Below, in pieces: positions 12,300 through 23,645 of a DNA stretch of 64,000 nucleotides. The DNA lies in NCBI GenBank assembly GCA_001692895.1, contig KV748226.1:312329-376328 (forward strand), read 5' to 3'. Position 1 is the first letter of the stretch. Every line of letters starts with the position of its first letter. A model generated the notes under the pieces. It was not told where the DNA came from, made no database searches, and saw only the letters and a program-made list of their open reading frames with translations. The position numbers were made by a program, and so were the translations under genes. This DNA comes from Cenococcum geophilum 1.58 (taxonomy: Eukaryota; Ascomycota; Dothideomycetes; Gloniales; Gloniaceae).

Positions 12300-15200
12300 C
12301 ATATAGGCAGAAAACTCTATTTGAGAAAACCCCGTAATCGATCTCCTTGCCTTTTAGGACTCGCCTATAAGGCGCCTATAAGTTACCTATAGTGCTCCTA
12401 CTACCTTACTTTTTGACCTCTTTAGGAACCACTGCTGCCGTAATAAGCCTACGGACGCGTTAGTATTGTAAACTTTACTCTACTACTATAGAGTTATTAG
12501 GGGGCGCCCGTTGCTCGCCCTCCCGCCCTTTATTACTATTTCCTTTATAACCCAGAACTGGTTTAGTATATTTTAGCTAATAAGCCACTAAGTAACTGCC
12601 TTAAGGCCTTTTTATATTAAGAGCAGTATCTTATAGTTCTCTATGCTAGCTACTAAGAGTATTACTTTTTAGTTAGTGTATAAGGGGCATAATAGTATTA
12701 TATGTTTTAGTGTCTATCTTAGCTAGCTATATTTATATCTTGGGTTACCTACTAAAACACCTACCTAGTAGAGCCAGTCTTTTAGTCCTATTATTCCTAT
12801 TCTTAAGAGTGTTACTATTATATTTTCTACCTTTATTAGGCCTTCTTAGAGCCCTAGAGTATTTACCCTCCATAGCGTTAACTATGCTACGGCTTAGGTT
12901 CTTCTTGCCTTAGTTAGCCTCTATACCTTTAACTCCCATATACCTCTTTAGCGTTAGTCCAGCCAGTATTATATTACGGTAGATAGTTTCCTAGCGTTCT
13001 TTTATACTCTACTTTAGCTCCTTTCTCTCTCTTACTATTATCTTTACTGGCCTCTTACGCGTTTCCCTTCCTTTTCTATATAGGCCTGGGCCCTAAAGCA
13101 GCACTATTCTTCTTCTACTTTCTTTACCTATTTCTCTAATATATCTTCCCTACTTTAGGGTTGTTAGTTTATTCTCCTACAAGGCGCCCTAGGGTCCCTC
13201 TATAGTTTATTTAGGCGTGTCTTAATATACTTTATAACATTAGAGTTATATTCCTTTTACGCCCTTTATATTACAGCGGCTTTAATATATAGTTATAGGG
13301 GGGGAATATTAGCTTCCTTCTTAAGCAGTACTGTGGCCGTTCGCTTATATTCGCCTATTATACTCTAAAGGTAGGCTATTTAGACCTTTTAGAGTAATTT
13401 AAGGAGCGATTTAGGGGGGCCTTTTTTAGATTCTCTAATGGCCCAAACACTAGACCTATACGTTATAGTTGGCCGGACAACTACTATATATAGTAGGCGT
13501 AACCTTTAGAAGTATAGACCCTATATAAAGTTAATAATCCTAGATAATGCGATATACTGTGCTTAGCCCTTATAGGCCGCTTACGCCGTATATACGCTCT
13601 ACCAGAGCTTACTATCTACCTATACTCCTAATACTCTTAGGCCCTAAACTGGTTAACCCTTAAAGCCTTAGATGTAAATTATATACTAAAGATCTATAGA
13701 TTGGTTGCGTTTTCTTATAAAATAGATTAGCTAGTATTTCTCTAGTAAGAATTAGACTCTATATTGTCTTGCCTATTTTATATAGGTATTATAAGCTTTC
13801 TCTAGTGTTCTATAATTCTTTACGGCTGTTGGCCCGTATATAATTAGGTTTGTATTATTAATAAAGCCTATATCTTAGGTCGCCCCTTTCTTAAAGGAGT
13901 TAAGTAGGTTGCTTATAAAGAAAAGGAAGAGTATAGGCGAGAGGGGTAATTTTTATGGTATTCCTGTTGCAACTGCGATAGGGGGGCTTTAGTATCCGCT
14001 AAAGACTAATAATATTTCTTTTTAACCTATAAACCCTTAAATAAATTATATAATCTATTCTAGGAAGCCTTTTGCCCTAAGAATATATAAGAGACGCTTA
14101 TAGGGTATATTGTTATAGGCGCTACTAATATCTAGGCTAAGCATTAATACTATAAAGTCCTTTCGCATCGCCTATGCAGATTTAATAGTGGCAGCGAGTA
14201 GCGTAAGTGCTAATAGTGTTAAGTGGTTCTTTCTTGCCCCTATTTGGCTTTATAGTAGTAGGGTGTATTCCTTAACCGTATCTACTATATAATCCGCTAT
14301 TACCCTTTCTAAGATCTTGCTAAGGGTATTCTCTAAAGTAATAGGGCGGTAGCTCCCTAGAAGTAAGTAGTCTACTTTACCTTCTTTATATAGGATAAAC
14401 GTTATTATAGCTCTTCTAAGTCTTAGGTAGTAGCCTATTATAAAGTATACTCTAGCTATATCNNNAAGCTAANGTGCTATTANTAGTCCNNAGGTCTTTA
14501 GGGCTTTATTTAAAATCCTATCTGGTCCTAGTGCTATATTATTTAAAAGGCGGCTAATAGTTCTGGCCATTTCTTCAGTTGTTATATCGCTGTTAACCCT
14601 TAGGCGAGTTACTGGTGCTTCGCCTGTAATATTACTAAGGTCTACTAAAGCTAGTTAAGGGGAAAATCTTTCTATAAGGATCTTTGCCTTCTTATTATTA
14701 TCGCTTATAGCTAGTAATTTACCTAGTCTTCGTAGGGGCGGAAGGTGTAGGTCTTCTACTAAGCGTCCCGCCTTTTTTTTGCTTATTTCGCTATCTTTTA
14801 GAGACCTTTATTATAGGGGAGGCTTAGGTTAGTAGTATGCTCATTTATAAACTATCTCTAGCTATTCCTTACTTCTTTTTTTAGGGTATTCTTTAGCTGG
14901 TTTCTTATGTCTTTATATTGTCTCTTATCTTTAGGATTATAGCTACTTATATATTTTCTTCTTGCTCGTCGTTAGCTAGCAATAAGAACCGCGCATTATG
15001 CGGACTATACGTGTCGCGTATAGGGGCCCAATTTTAAGACCGGGCAGTGCTCTTCTAGCCCGTTTTTAATTACTACCTAAATCCTTTCTAGTCTTTGGTC
15101 GATTTCCTTAGGGGTAGCTAATAAGCCTCGCTCGTTTAATATTGGGTGGATTTCTTCTAGGTCTTAAAGTTGTTATTTAACTATATTAAGGAAGCTGTCT

Positions 15201-16450
15201 ATCTTAAGCTTTTTTATTACGTATCTTTTACTATTAGGTTACGCCTTAATATCTAGATTTAGCTATATCTAAATAGGGATATAGTCTAAAGCGAGTACCT
15301 ATTCTTCTTTAGGGTTATACCTTTTAAGTCTCTAGTATAGGCCTTTATCTATAAATATAAGGTTAATTATACTTCTGGCGGTGCCTTATTGCCATATAAT
15401 TGCTTTTAGGGGGGTAGCTAGCTTAAGGCCCTAGGTGTTTATAGCTCTTAGTAGGCACTCTGCCTATTGTTTAGTAGTAATATATATATACCCTTACCGC
15501 GGGTAGTAGAGGTTTATGTCTCTTAATAGGATAGACTCTATGCCTTTAGTTTTTAGTAAGCTTATTGCTAATATAATATTCTCTGTTTATAGGACCCTTT
15601 TAGCCCTAGGGTTATATATATTAATAATCTGTACTAGTCCCCTATATATCTGGATTATTATAACTATAATATCTAGGTTAACTACCTGCTATGACTATAA
15701 GGATAGGCTAATAGCCTTGCTAATTATAAAGCATACGTATATAGCTGCTTTTGGTTCGTATAGAAGCTAGAATCCTTAGGGGCAGTATATTAATTATGTA
15801 TAGGTATTATAATACGGCTCTTATATAGCAAGGATATAGTGTTTCTCTAGGTCTAGGCTGTCTAGTAAGGGCCTTACGAGACGGTGGTTTATATTACCGC
15901 AGTTATATTATATAATAGTTAGGTAGCGAACCCCTAGCGAGGGTCCTTTACCTCTTCTTCGTTCCTCGCTTTTTCTATTTCTACTTTCTCTAGAATATTT
16001 AGAACTTCTATCTCTTATATCTACACCCTAGTTACTACTTATTTTATATAGAGCTTTCTATTCCCGTGTCTTATATTCCTACTAGCGCTTCTATATCTAA
16101 ATTTATTATTATCTCCAGTTCTTCCCCTATTCTTACTAGTTGGCTATATACCCTTTAAGAGTTGGCTGCGAATGTTATATTTGCCACGTTAAGTCTAATT
16201 CTTAATTATCCTGGTCTTAAGCTTGCTATAGCTGTCTATAAGGGTCTTCCTATAGGGCGTCCTCTCCCTTATGTCCCCTATAACCCTTATGTCCCTATAC
16301 GGTCTAGTAATATTACGCGGCGTCACTTCTAGCCCGTTAAGGCTTGGGATAGCTAGCTTAGCCCCCTAGTATTAAAGGTAGGAAACGCTAGAAAGGCACC
16401 TACGCCCCCCTAGCTTATTGCCTATTGTTTCCATTCGTATAACCTAGCGT
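12300..16450 (-). pseudogene. LINE ORF2 relic (endonuclease, reverse transcriptase, RNase H)
   Basis: Read on the minus strand, the reverse transcriptase core is clear. A SLDIS-type block followed by YNNIPYKRLLYILRAKGF lies near 14145-14065, and the signature GIP.KLPLSPILFLFFISNLL near 13965-13905, the counterpart of the LINE box GIPQGSPLSPILF, with the Gln codon now a stop. Upstream (about 16400-15100) lies the expected AP-endonuclease region and downstream (about 13300-12500) the RNase H region; both are too mutated for residue-level calls. Multiple TAA/TAG show it is non-functional. Confidence 0.7.
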
Positions 16451-17681
16451 GTAGTTATTCCCGTAGCTATTAAGCCCTTACCTTCCGTCTCCTGTATTTA
16501 ATATAGTCTACTCTCTCCTACGCCTTATATATGCTTTAGTGGTAGTTTACGCATTTTATTTAGTCTTAATTTAAGCAGTATCTTATATTGTAGGGGCCTA
16601 TATAGTGGCTGCAGCACACCTATACTGCGTATATGGATTAGGTGTATCCCCATTATACGTAGTAATAGTATTATTTTAGGCGGAGTCTATGGTTATAGAG
16701 CCTTGCGTTATATATAAGGCTATTTATAATAATACCTTTTTAAATAAGGAGTTTTTGCATTCCTGGTGTATATGTGCTAACGATAAGGGAGCTATATATT
16801 TAACTGGCGTTTCCCTAGCAAGTCTCTAGCGACCCTTATATTCTTTTATTATTTTTATTATATACTTAGTTTACATTTTCCTATTAAAGCCATTAGATTT
16901 GGGTAATCTTAAGTCCTAGTATAAGGCGTTCCGTTTATTTTACTATCTTATATATAGTTGCTGTATTATCCGCCTAGCGTCCCTTTTTTACCCTAAGGCT
17001 TAGGGGAACCACTAGGACTTTAACTAGGTAATCTTTACGAAGCACTTTTATGCCAATATGTTCTTCTAGCCTATCCCCTACCTTAACGGCTTATTCCTTT
17101 ACCTATTAGTCCCTTAAGGTAACTCTAATATCTCCGCTCCTAAGGTGTTAGACTATAATAGCATTATAGACCTTTTTACAAATCTCCGTAAGGACTTCTA
17201 TTTCTAATTATCCCTTAAGCCCCTCTGCTTTTTCTATATTTGGTTATATTATAATTATATACCTAGATATTATCTTTAGGGGGGTAGGTTCCCTATGCTA
17301 TAAATACGCAGCTATAGCGGCCTAAGTGCGGTTCGCCGGTAAGAAGGGGTTTTATTTATTTTTAATTTTACTTAGCCGTTAGAGGATTTAATTAAGGGTT
17401 TGCTAGAGGGGCGCCTAGGGTTTACTAAACTGGCGGAGCTATTCTACTAGCTGTATTAGTTTGTTATAGCTAATAGTTACTCCCCTATAATTACGGATAC
17501 TAGATACGTTTAATAGGCTTTATATTTTATTAGATGCCTTCTTAATAGAGGTCTTTCCGCTTTATGGTGTGGTATTCGCCCGTTCTTATTATAGAGGGCT
17601 ATTTCTGGGCGTAGTTCTAGTGGACGCACGCGAGTGCAAACCACCGTCGTTCGACGTGTGCCTCCCCTGCGATGCATGCAT
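16450..17681 (-). pseudogene. LINE ORF1 (gag-like) relic
   Basis: The minus-strand ATG at 17681 opens with MHASQGRHTSNDGGLHSRAS, free of stops for 30 codons; RIP-type stops start at about 17591. Near the other end (about 16640-16560) a C...C...IKCVNYH arrangement resembles the zinc knuckles that close Tad-type ORF1 proteins. In such elements ORF1 packages the RNA. The start was chosen because it is the first ATG after the leader. Confidence 0.55.
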
Positions 17682-17798
17682 CTTAGGGGGATTCTCTAGG
17701 TGTTTTTCAGGGTTCTTTTGGTTGGTTTTGGTCTTTTTGGGCCGGGTGCAGCAAGAGCTCCGAAGTCTTTTTTTTTAGTCCTATTATGTGTAAAATAT

Positions 17799-18262
17799 TA
17801 GCGTAAGCCTATATATAATAGCGTTAAAGAGCTTTAGAAAAGATATTAGAATAGAAGTTCTACGCCTAGAAGTATATTATTATATAAAAAGCTAGCTCTA
17901 GCTTAAAACTTTAACGAATTTAATAAAATTACTGAGGATTTTAATAGTATAATATTTTAACTAAAAAGTTAGGATAAGTATAAGGACTTTATCTTTAAGA
18001 TGCTATATAAGATTTTAATAACTATACTTTAGTGGTAGTCTTAAGAACAGTAACGAAAACGCTAGCCACAGCTCTCGCTTATAGTAATTAAAATTCTCTT
18101 AATTCTAGCAATAAGTAATAAGCTAAAAAGAGTCTTTTTAGGAGGACGTTGTATGGTATTATAGGAGAGAATATAGATAGATCCTAAAACTCTTAAGAAA
18201 ACAAAGTATTTAAAGAATTGGTATTAGAGAAGAACTATAAGAGAAATAGGTAATTTTTCTCT
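17799..18262 (+). pseudogene. hAT transposase relic, part 2 (C-terminal dimerisation region)
   Basis: After the right target duplication the hAT frame continues. Near 18060-18260 it reads PQLSLIVIKILLILAISNKL, then KRVFLGGR and an ERIQIDPKTL..TKYLKNW tail, matching the hAT C-terminal order (LS..A.DILSIPAMS.E.ERVFS..R...ER..L...T.E...CLK.W). Several TAA/TAG interrupt it. Parts 1 and 2 together give the C-terminal third or so of one transposase. Confidence 0.72.
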
Positions 18263-18330
18263 AAGTATATAGCTATTATATAGTTAGGGGGGAAAGGTAG
18301 ATAGGGACCCTATAATACCTTACGCCTATC

Positions 18331-18450
18331 TATAATATCCGTAATATCCGCAGTATCCGCAATATCTGCGATATCCGCAATATCTATAATATCTGCAATA
18401 TCCGCAATATCCGCAATATCCGTAATATCCGCAATATCTGCAATATCTGC
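18331..18450 (+). repeat. 9-bp tandem repeat, about 13 units
   Basis: Imperfect head-to-tail units of AATATCCGC, with C/T and G/A variants (cgtaatatcc, gcaatatct). It lies at the edge between the AT-rich block and the gene island. The variants are again transitions, so RIP or simple slippage plus drift could have produced them. Confidence 0.85.
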
Positions 18451-19290
18451 TAAATTCTGCTAGAATCGAGTCCTATTCTACCTGGTTGGGGTAGAAAAGC
18501 TCCGCACAGGGCACTTTTATCCTTATCGATTGCGATATTTATGCATATTCTATTGGATAAAGGATATTTTATGCTCGCTTATTCGCATTATCCAAAACCA
18601 CCCTGCATCCCACCCTGGTCCGTTCGCAACGCCCCTATCATTATTAACCTGCATTACCAGCTTTCTTCAACACGAAGTCTATATAACCTGCTTCGGCCTC
18701 CTGCCTCCTCGCCCTTATTCTGTATTAGTTTCCACGACTTTCTCAAAAAAGTCTTAGAGGCGTTTTGTTAGCCAGCCGGATACACAAACCGAGAACCCCA
18801 CCTGTCAAACCTTGGTCCAATGTGGGCTTTAAAACCTTGTTGATGGTCTATTTCTATGTATAAGCTATCAATTTACTCATTCATTAAGATCCTAAGTTTT
18901 ATATCCGACCCATACCCAAGGAGGCTGTGAGGAATCCCACGAAGAAATAAGGAAACCCCAGAGCCAGGCAGCTGTTAGGCCGTCGGCGTGTCCGTACCAT
19001 CACATTTTCAGTCTACGCATAGTTCTCTAGCACTACTAAGGGAAGGACTAGAACCTAACTGCAAAGCCCGGAATTTTTCTCCTGGAATTTTTCAGACTCA
19101 ATCTTGTCCTACTGTACATATATCAATCGAATTTGTACTTCAGTCTTCAACGTTTTCAACATCGCCAATCCCGTAAATATCTATAATTCTCCCCGCAATA
19201 GCTCGAGGTTCCTGGCTCCAGATTGAAGATGATGATAACGCTACTCTAGTAGGTGATAAGAGCGTATCACTGCCCGACAGGTAGGCGGAA
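18451..19290. other. gene-free start of the island
   Basis: Base composition becomes normal at about 18480. Short overlapping frames here have no codon-level signs of a gene. The last few hundred bases (polypyrimidine-rich, e.g. around 19070-19140) are the expected 5' flank of the NTPase pseudogene. Confidence 0.5.
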
Positions 19291-21486
19291 ATGCCCATCT
19301 CATCAAATATAAATTCACAAGAAAGCAGTGCACTTGAACCCGCAAAAGCTGTCCTTGAAGACCGAGACTCCTGGAGATAGTCCCTGGACAACAATTTGCA
19401 ATCTATCGACGCCAATTATGATACCACATACAGCGATCTCAAAGCGGAGCTCGGTGTTCTGCAAGCTGAGGTAACCGGAGAAGGAGATGTGAATAAAGCC
19501 CATGAGGGACCGCGCAAAGCGCTCACTAGCCGCAGCAGGTGGAAAGAAGACAGGCAGAGGTCGTCGCGGAAGGCAGGCGTGGTGTTGCAGAAATGGCTAA
19601 ACGCGTTTGCGGGGTTCTTGGAGAGCTATTTAGGGATCGTAGGGGTGGTAAAGGCGGCCGATCAACAGTATGGTGGATTGGCTTATGGGACGCTTTCTAT
19701 CCTCCTGGGTGTAGGTTGAGTTGTGTAGAATGTTTTAGAGGTATGCTGACGAGTGCTTTTAGGTTGTAGTGGATAAGGATTAGCAAGAATATGTGATAGA
19801 AGATGCGCTCGGAGAATTTGCTTTTGCCTTCCCACGGCTACAAATGCTGAAGAAAACTTACGTAAGCCCTCAGAGTGAGACTCTTTGGAGACTTGTTGGA
19901 GCTGTATATGCAGAAGTGATCGTATTCGCGCAGGAGGCGGCAATATACTACCAGAAATCTTCATTCAGTAAGTTGGGCGACGACTGCATGTGTACAAGCG
20001 CCCTAACACCCCATAACGGGGAAAATCACCGAAACAATGCTGCACCCCCCAAAAACGAAAGTATTGAAGAATGTGGCTCTCATTCGAAAGCATCTTGCGG
20101 AGATTACATGGGAATCGGAGACACTCATGCAACATCGTTTAATGGAAATGGTACAAGAGAACAAGACACTCCAAGTAAAAGTCGATGGTATGCGACCTCG
20201 GCAACGAGGGCTGAGGGTAAAAAAGAAGTATACTGACCACCCTAGAATTAATTGAGAGGGAAAATACGAAGCAAAGAAACGAGGACCAAAAAAGCTTAAA
20301 GGAGCTCCGCTCAATACTCAAGTTTAAGGAGTCCGACAAGCATACTAATATCCAGCACTACAAAGGACTCCTGGATCCTGCATTTGCTGATCGCCGTTAT
20401 GGGCGTGAAGAGCCCTGCTTGATGGATTGGGATATCCTCGCCGAGGAAGCTTCTTTCCACCGGTGGTGGAACACAGAGTCATCATCGCTCCTCTTTCTTT
20501 CCGGGAAGAATTGGATTACTGTGAACAATAGCACGTTGAGCTGGCTCTCCTATGCTGCTGTTCTCCTGACCCAAAAGCCACTTCAGGATAACAGAAACGT
20601 AGCATATTACTTTTGCCAGGCTAATAATATGCTCACTGATCGTCGACGCCGCACAATTCAAGACCTAATGGCAAGCCTGCTCTACCAGATTGCAAACTCG
20701 CAACCCAAGCTTCTTCGCTCCGGAGTCGAGGCCATCCGCGACGCTATTGCTAGCGATGAATGGAATAGTGAAGACGAGGAAGTTGTATTGGAAGCCATGG
20801 CCGCTCTGTTCATTGAAGTGCTCTCTACGCTAGATTCGGACGAGGAGTTTACGTTGGTCATTGACCGCATCGACCAATGCCGCTGGAGCAGTGAGAGCGA
20901 AGATTCAGGATCCTGCATCGAGAATGCTTTATTTTAGTTGCTCCATGTGGCCAGGAAAGTTCCTTGCACCATTAAAATTGTGGTGATCACATATTCTATC
21001 TCCATGGGGAACTTGAGTCACAGCGTCCGCAACAGGTTGCAGAAGCGTGGCGGCGAGCGATATCTTGGGAGGACCGACTGGCATCAGGAGGGCCAAACAA
21101 GCCGGTCTGTGCCTCCTCCTATTTAACTAGTTATGTCTGGTACCGGTACAAAACTTTCCAGCACTGGGATTGTCCGGAGACTGGTCACAGTTCTGGCGCA
21201 CAGCTATCAGAGCGGCGGACTAACTTCGGCATGAGATCCCAGACCTGCATGTGGCAAGCACACATACGAGCTTATTAACACCTTATTCTCTAAGTGTGGG
21301 AGCTGGCTCTGTTCCGACTTCCGGTCAGTTAGCCGAGTACAGGATTTGAAGGTATCTATAGTCATGGTGTATCGTCGCGATGATTTTACCTATTACGAGT
21401 GTCAGTAGGTTGCCGGCAACAGTGATTTTAGAGTGGCTCATTTTGGTCTATGTGGTGTTGAGGGATCGATCGTAGAGGTAGCTTAA
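19291..21486 (+). pseudogene. STAND-type NTPase pseudogene (DUF7708-like N-terminus, NACHT-like core)
   Basis: It begins with an ATG at 19291. A canonical 52-bp intron (19711-19762, GTAGGT donor, CTGAC branch, TTTAG acceptor) splits the N-terminal domain, where LNAFAGFLESYLGIVGVVKAADQQYGGLAY-type sequence precedes the intron and EDALGEFAFAFPRLQML follows it. The core starts at about 20419 with FHRWWNTESSSLLFLSGKNW, a degenerate P-loop, and a Walker B-like FTLVIDRIDQC lies near 20848-20880. The frame moves from 1 (exon 1) to 2, to 3 (about 19985-20010) and back to 1 (about 20225). In-frame stops lie at 19378, 19781, 20935, 21124, 21232 and 21406, before a plausible natural end at 21484. Such proteins act in non-self recognition and programmed cell death in fungi. 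The copy is clearly dead; several stops fit CAG-to-TAG or CGA-to-TGA changes. Confidence 0.75.
19711..19762 (+). other. intron in NTPase pseudogene
   Basis: GT...AG with a CTGAC branch-like site 15-20 bases before the acceptor. Its removal joins LSILLG to VVVDKD in phase 0, as the protein family needs. Confidence 0.75.
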
Positions 21487-21768
21487 TAAAAATGGATTAA
21501 GTACCACAATAGAACTATTTGATGGCTATCGCCATCTTGTAAATGCACTGATGCGGTTTAAAAAGCGGGATTGATAGAAAGAAATTCCACAATGATCCCG
21601 CCCGCGGCTTTTCCGCAACGCCTTAACGCTACGGTATGCATGGACCAAAGTTAACACTTCAGCGTCTTGATGAGAAAAAGGGAAACGGCGCAGAAACTGG
21701 CAAGTCGCCATATGGGTAAAGAAAGATATGTAAACAAAGGAAATGCAAAAATACGATTGTAGAAATCT

Positions 21769-23121
21769 TTAAACATCCTTCCACGATCCGTTGACAGGTT
21801 TTCTCCCGACACCACCGGCATATTGTTGGTCCTGCCGGTGTCCAGAATCCAGCTCCTGAGAGTCCTGATAGTTATTCTGATACCCGTTGTGGGATGGCTC
21901 AAAACGTGTTGACCCTGATGGAGCATACCCTGGGGAGATGCTGCGAGCGTAAGGATCCGCACTATAACTGTTATCCTGATGCAAATCCTGGTATAGAGCT
22001 GCAGATGGCTGGCCATAACCTTGCGTTCCTTGGCCTCTAGCGTGGTTACCCATTGGAGGACCTGGCGAGGGAGACCCATACGGCCGGGGTGCTCGGCCTT
22101 GTTGACCATTGTAATTTGTAACTCCTAGTCTATGAGAGCTCCGCCCGTACTCTTGATTTTGGCCATACATGCCTGTCCCTTCACGTACAGGCAATGCAGG
22201 ATCGTAGCCTTGCCTTCGTTGACCATACTGGTCCACAACACCCACTTGCTGCCCGGAGTGGAATGAATCCGGACTTCGGACACGTCGTTGCGGGGCACCT
22301 CCGACGAAACCGTTATTCTGCTGATCCTGAGTCGGGAAACCGTACTCATCACATGTTTGGTGTGCTGGTGATCTTGCTGGAGATCGCAAAGATGCTCCTG
22401 TAGCACCTGCTAGCATTGGACTTGTGGCGCTGCCATTGTGATCCAAACGATTCAGTTCCACATCTCCTGGTTCTTCTGGGACAGCAGTTTCTTCCACTTT
22501 CTTGCTTGTCGCATCACCCCAACTTGGCATGATCAGTTCCACATCTCCTGGTTCTTCTGGGACAGCAGTTTCTTCCACTTTCTTGCTTGTCGCATCACCC
22601 CAACTTGGCATGTGTGGCAGCGCATCCTCATTAATGGGTTTGCTCGGTGCGTCGAATTGAGCATATTGGGGCTTCTCGAAAGCAGGTGGATCAGGCGATC
22701 GGTATTGCGTATTTATTGGTGAAGGCTGGGAAGCAGGTTGGTACCCTGGAAGCGGCGGCGGGGGTGCAGAGTTCATGGAGTTCATGCGTTTGTGTCCTTT
22801 CCGACCGCCAGATGGGCAGCAAGACGTGCAACATTTGAAGCAGCAACATGCGCATTCAGCCCCGCAACAGATGCAACGGAAGAGGCAGAAAAGTATAGAG
22901 AGGACAATGCATGAGCCGATAATTATTACGGCAATGACGGGCCATCTACATTCACGGGGTTAGCCTTCGTATTGTGAACAAGAAGCGTGGGTAGAGAGGG
23001 CAAAGGCACTTAGTGCTGACTTGCAGTAGGCCTTCGCCATACACTTGTCCCAGGACGAGAAAGTCGATTTTATATCGCCTGTGCTAGACGCGATGTCACG
23101 CCTCCACAGCAGTGTCGCCAT
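21769..23121 (-). CDS. fibroin-3-related single-pass membrane protein
   Basis: Two exons on the minus strand: 23121-23021 and 22945-21769, giving 425 residues. The 75-bp intron (23020-22946, GTCAGC donor, TGTAG acceptor) joins AYC-K-WPVI in frame, as in related Pleosporales proteins. Residues 1-33 are a short N-terminal part (STFSSWDKCMAKAYC). Residues 35-56 form one membrane helix (WPVIAVIIIGSCIVLSILFC). Residues 57-78 are a Cys cluster (CICCGAECACCCFKCCTSCC), a likely palmitoylation or metal-binding patch. The rest is a Pro/Gln/Gly/Tyr-rich, probably cytoplasmic, disordered tail. Residues about 146-199 hold a perfect 27-residue duplication. It probably sits in the plasma membrane or an endomembrane; its role is unknown. 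It looks intact, and the start ATG is the first that fits the family N-terminus. Confidence 0.82.
22453..22614 (-). repeat. perfect 81-bp tandem duplication inside the membrane-protein gene
   Basis: Two adjacent, identical 81-bp units (22453-22533 and 22534-22614) encode a 27-residue block beginning MPSWGDATSKKVEET. The identity and the unbroken frame point to a recent event. At 81 bp each, the copies are below the size normally seen by RIP. Confidence 0.95.
22946..23020 (-). other. intron of membrane-protein gene
   Basis: 75 bp, GTCAGC...TGTAG on the minus strand. It lies between codon 33 and the membrane helix. Confidence 0.75.
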
Positions 23122-23645
23122 ATTTTTAGGTATTGAGAGTGATGCGTAGAATTAACGACACTTTTCGAGTTCAAGGAGGCTGGTATTGAACGTTATCACG
23201 AGTCGCACCACGCCGAAGCGTTCGCGAACAATATGCTCTAAGGACGAGGTTTAAGGACGAAAGGATTAGCCTGGAGCCAAAAAGAATGTGCATCCGTAGG
23301 TAAGGTCCCGCACAGCGTGCACTCTGACAAACACAGTGTGCAGTTGAGATGAGAATCGTCATCGGGGGGATTTGGATGTGCGGGCTTCTAAGGTGAAACG
23401 GGGAATTGAGGATTACAGGAGGGAAGTGTGGCTGAGCTTCCACGCGTTGATCAAGGTAACGTTGAACGATAGCCCTCAGACCCTCGGTGGAGAATTCGTT
23501 GGTTGATAAGGAGCAGTTCGTTCGTGCACACCTAAGTTTAAATATAAAAAGTATATTTATAATTTTTTGGGGTTTTTCCTGCGTAACACACAATTTTCCC
23601 CTGTGTGCGGAGTAGTCTGCGTGGGTCAACCAAAGATCAATAGTA
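23122..23645. other. intergenic; upstream region of the membrane-protein gene
   Basis: No frame here looks like a gene. A 152-codon open frame on the minus strand (23171-23629) has no recognisable domain, and low-complexity AT sequence crosses it near 23540-23570. The first part is the natural promoter region of the gene ending at 23121. Confidence 0.5.

Larger units (their letters stand above)
12224..17798 (-). mobile_element. Tad1-like LINE retrotransposon, apparently full length
   Basis: A 5.6-kb insertion on the minus strand, bounded by a 15-bp target duplication. From its 5' end: a less mutated leader (about 17798-17682), ORF1 with a zinc-knuckle-like end (17681 to about 16500), then ORF2 with endonuclease, reverse transcriptase and RNase H regions (about 16450-12300). 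The 3' end is an ATT/TTA microsatellite (12224-12241) instead of poly(A). Most of the body is RIP-mutated, with stops throughout. Ambiguous bases lie at about 14463-14490. Confidence 0.82.

Noticed and set aside
12710..12913. 67-codon Leu-rich open frame, plus strand
   Set aside because: Antisense to the RNase H part of LINE ORF2; low-complexity Leu/Tyr composition.
15516..15770. 84-codon open frame, plus strand
   Set aside because: Antisense to the endonuclease region of LINE ORF2; no domain and no counterpart elsewhere.
17569..17778. 69-codon open frame, plus strand, with several cysteines
   Set aside because: Antisense to the LINE leader and ORF1 start; open because this stretch escaped RIP. 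The minus-strand frame from 17681 is the meaningful one.
18331..18450. CRISPR-like array
   Set aside because: Units are 9 bp, contiguous and without spacers, and the DNA is eukaryotic.
18530..18771. Overlapping 75-76 codon frames at the start of the island
   Set aside because: Two frames open over the same bases with no domain, no splice context and no good start.
22125..22838. Several open frames overlapping the membrane-protein gene on both strands
   Set aside because: Shadows of the 21769-22945 exon; they exist because of its Pro/Gln/Gly-rich composition and the 81-bp duplication.
23171..23629. 152-codon open frame on minus strand
   Set aside because: No recognisable domain; it crosses a low-complexity AT tract; left as unsupported.
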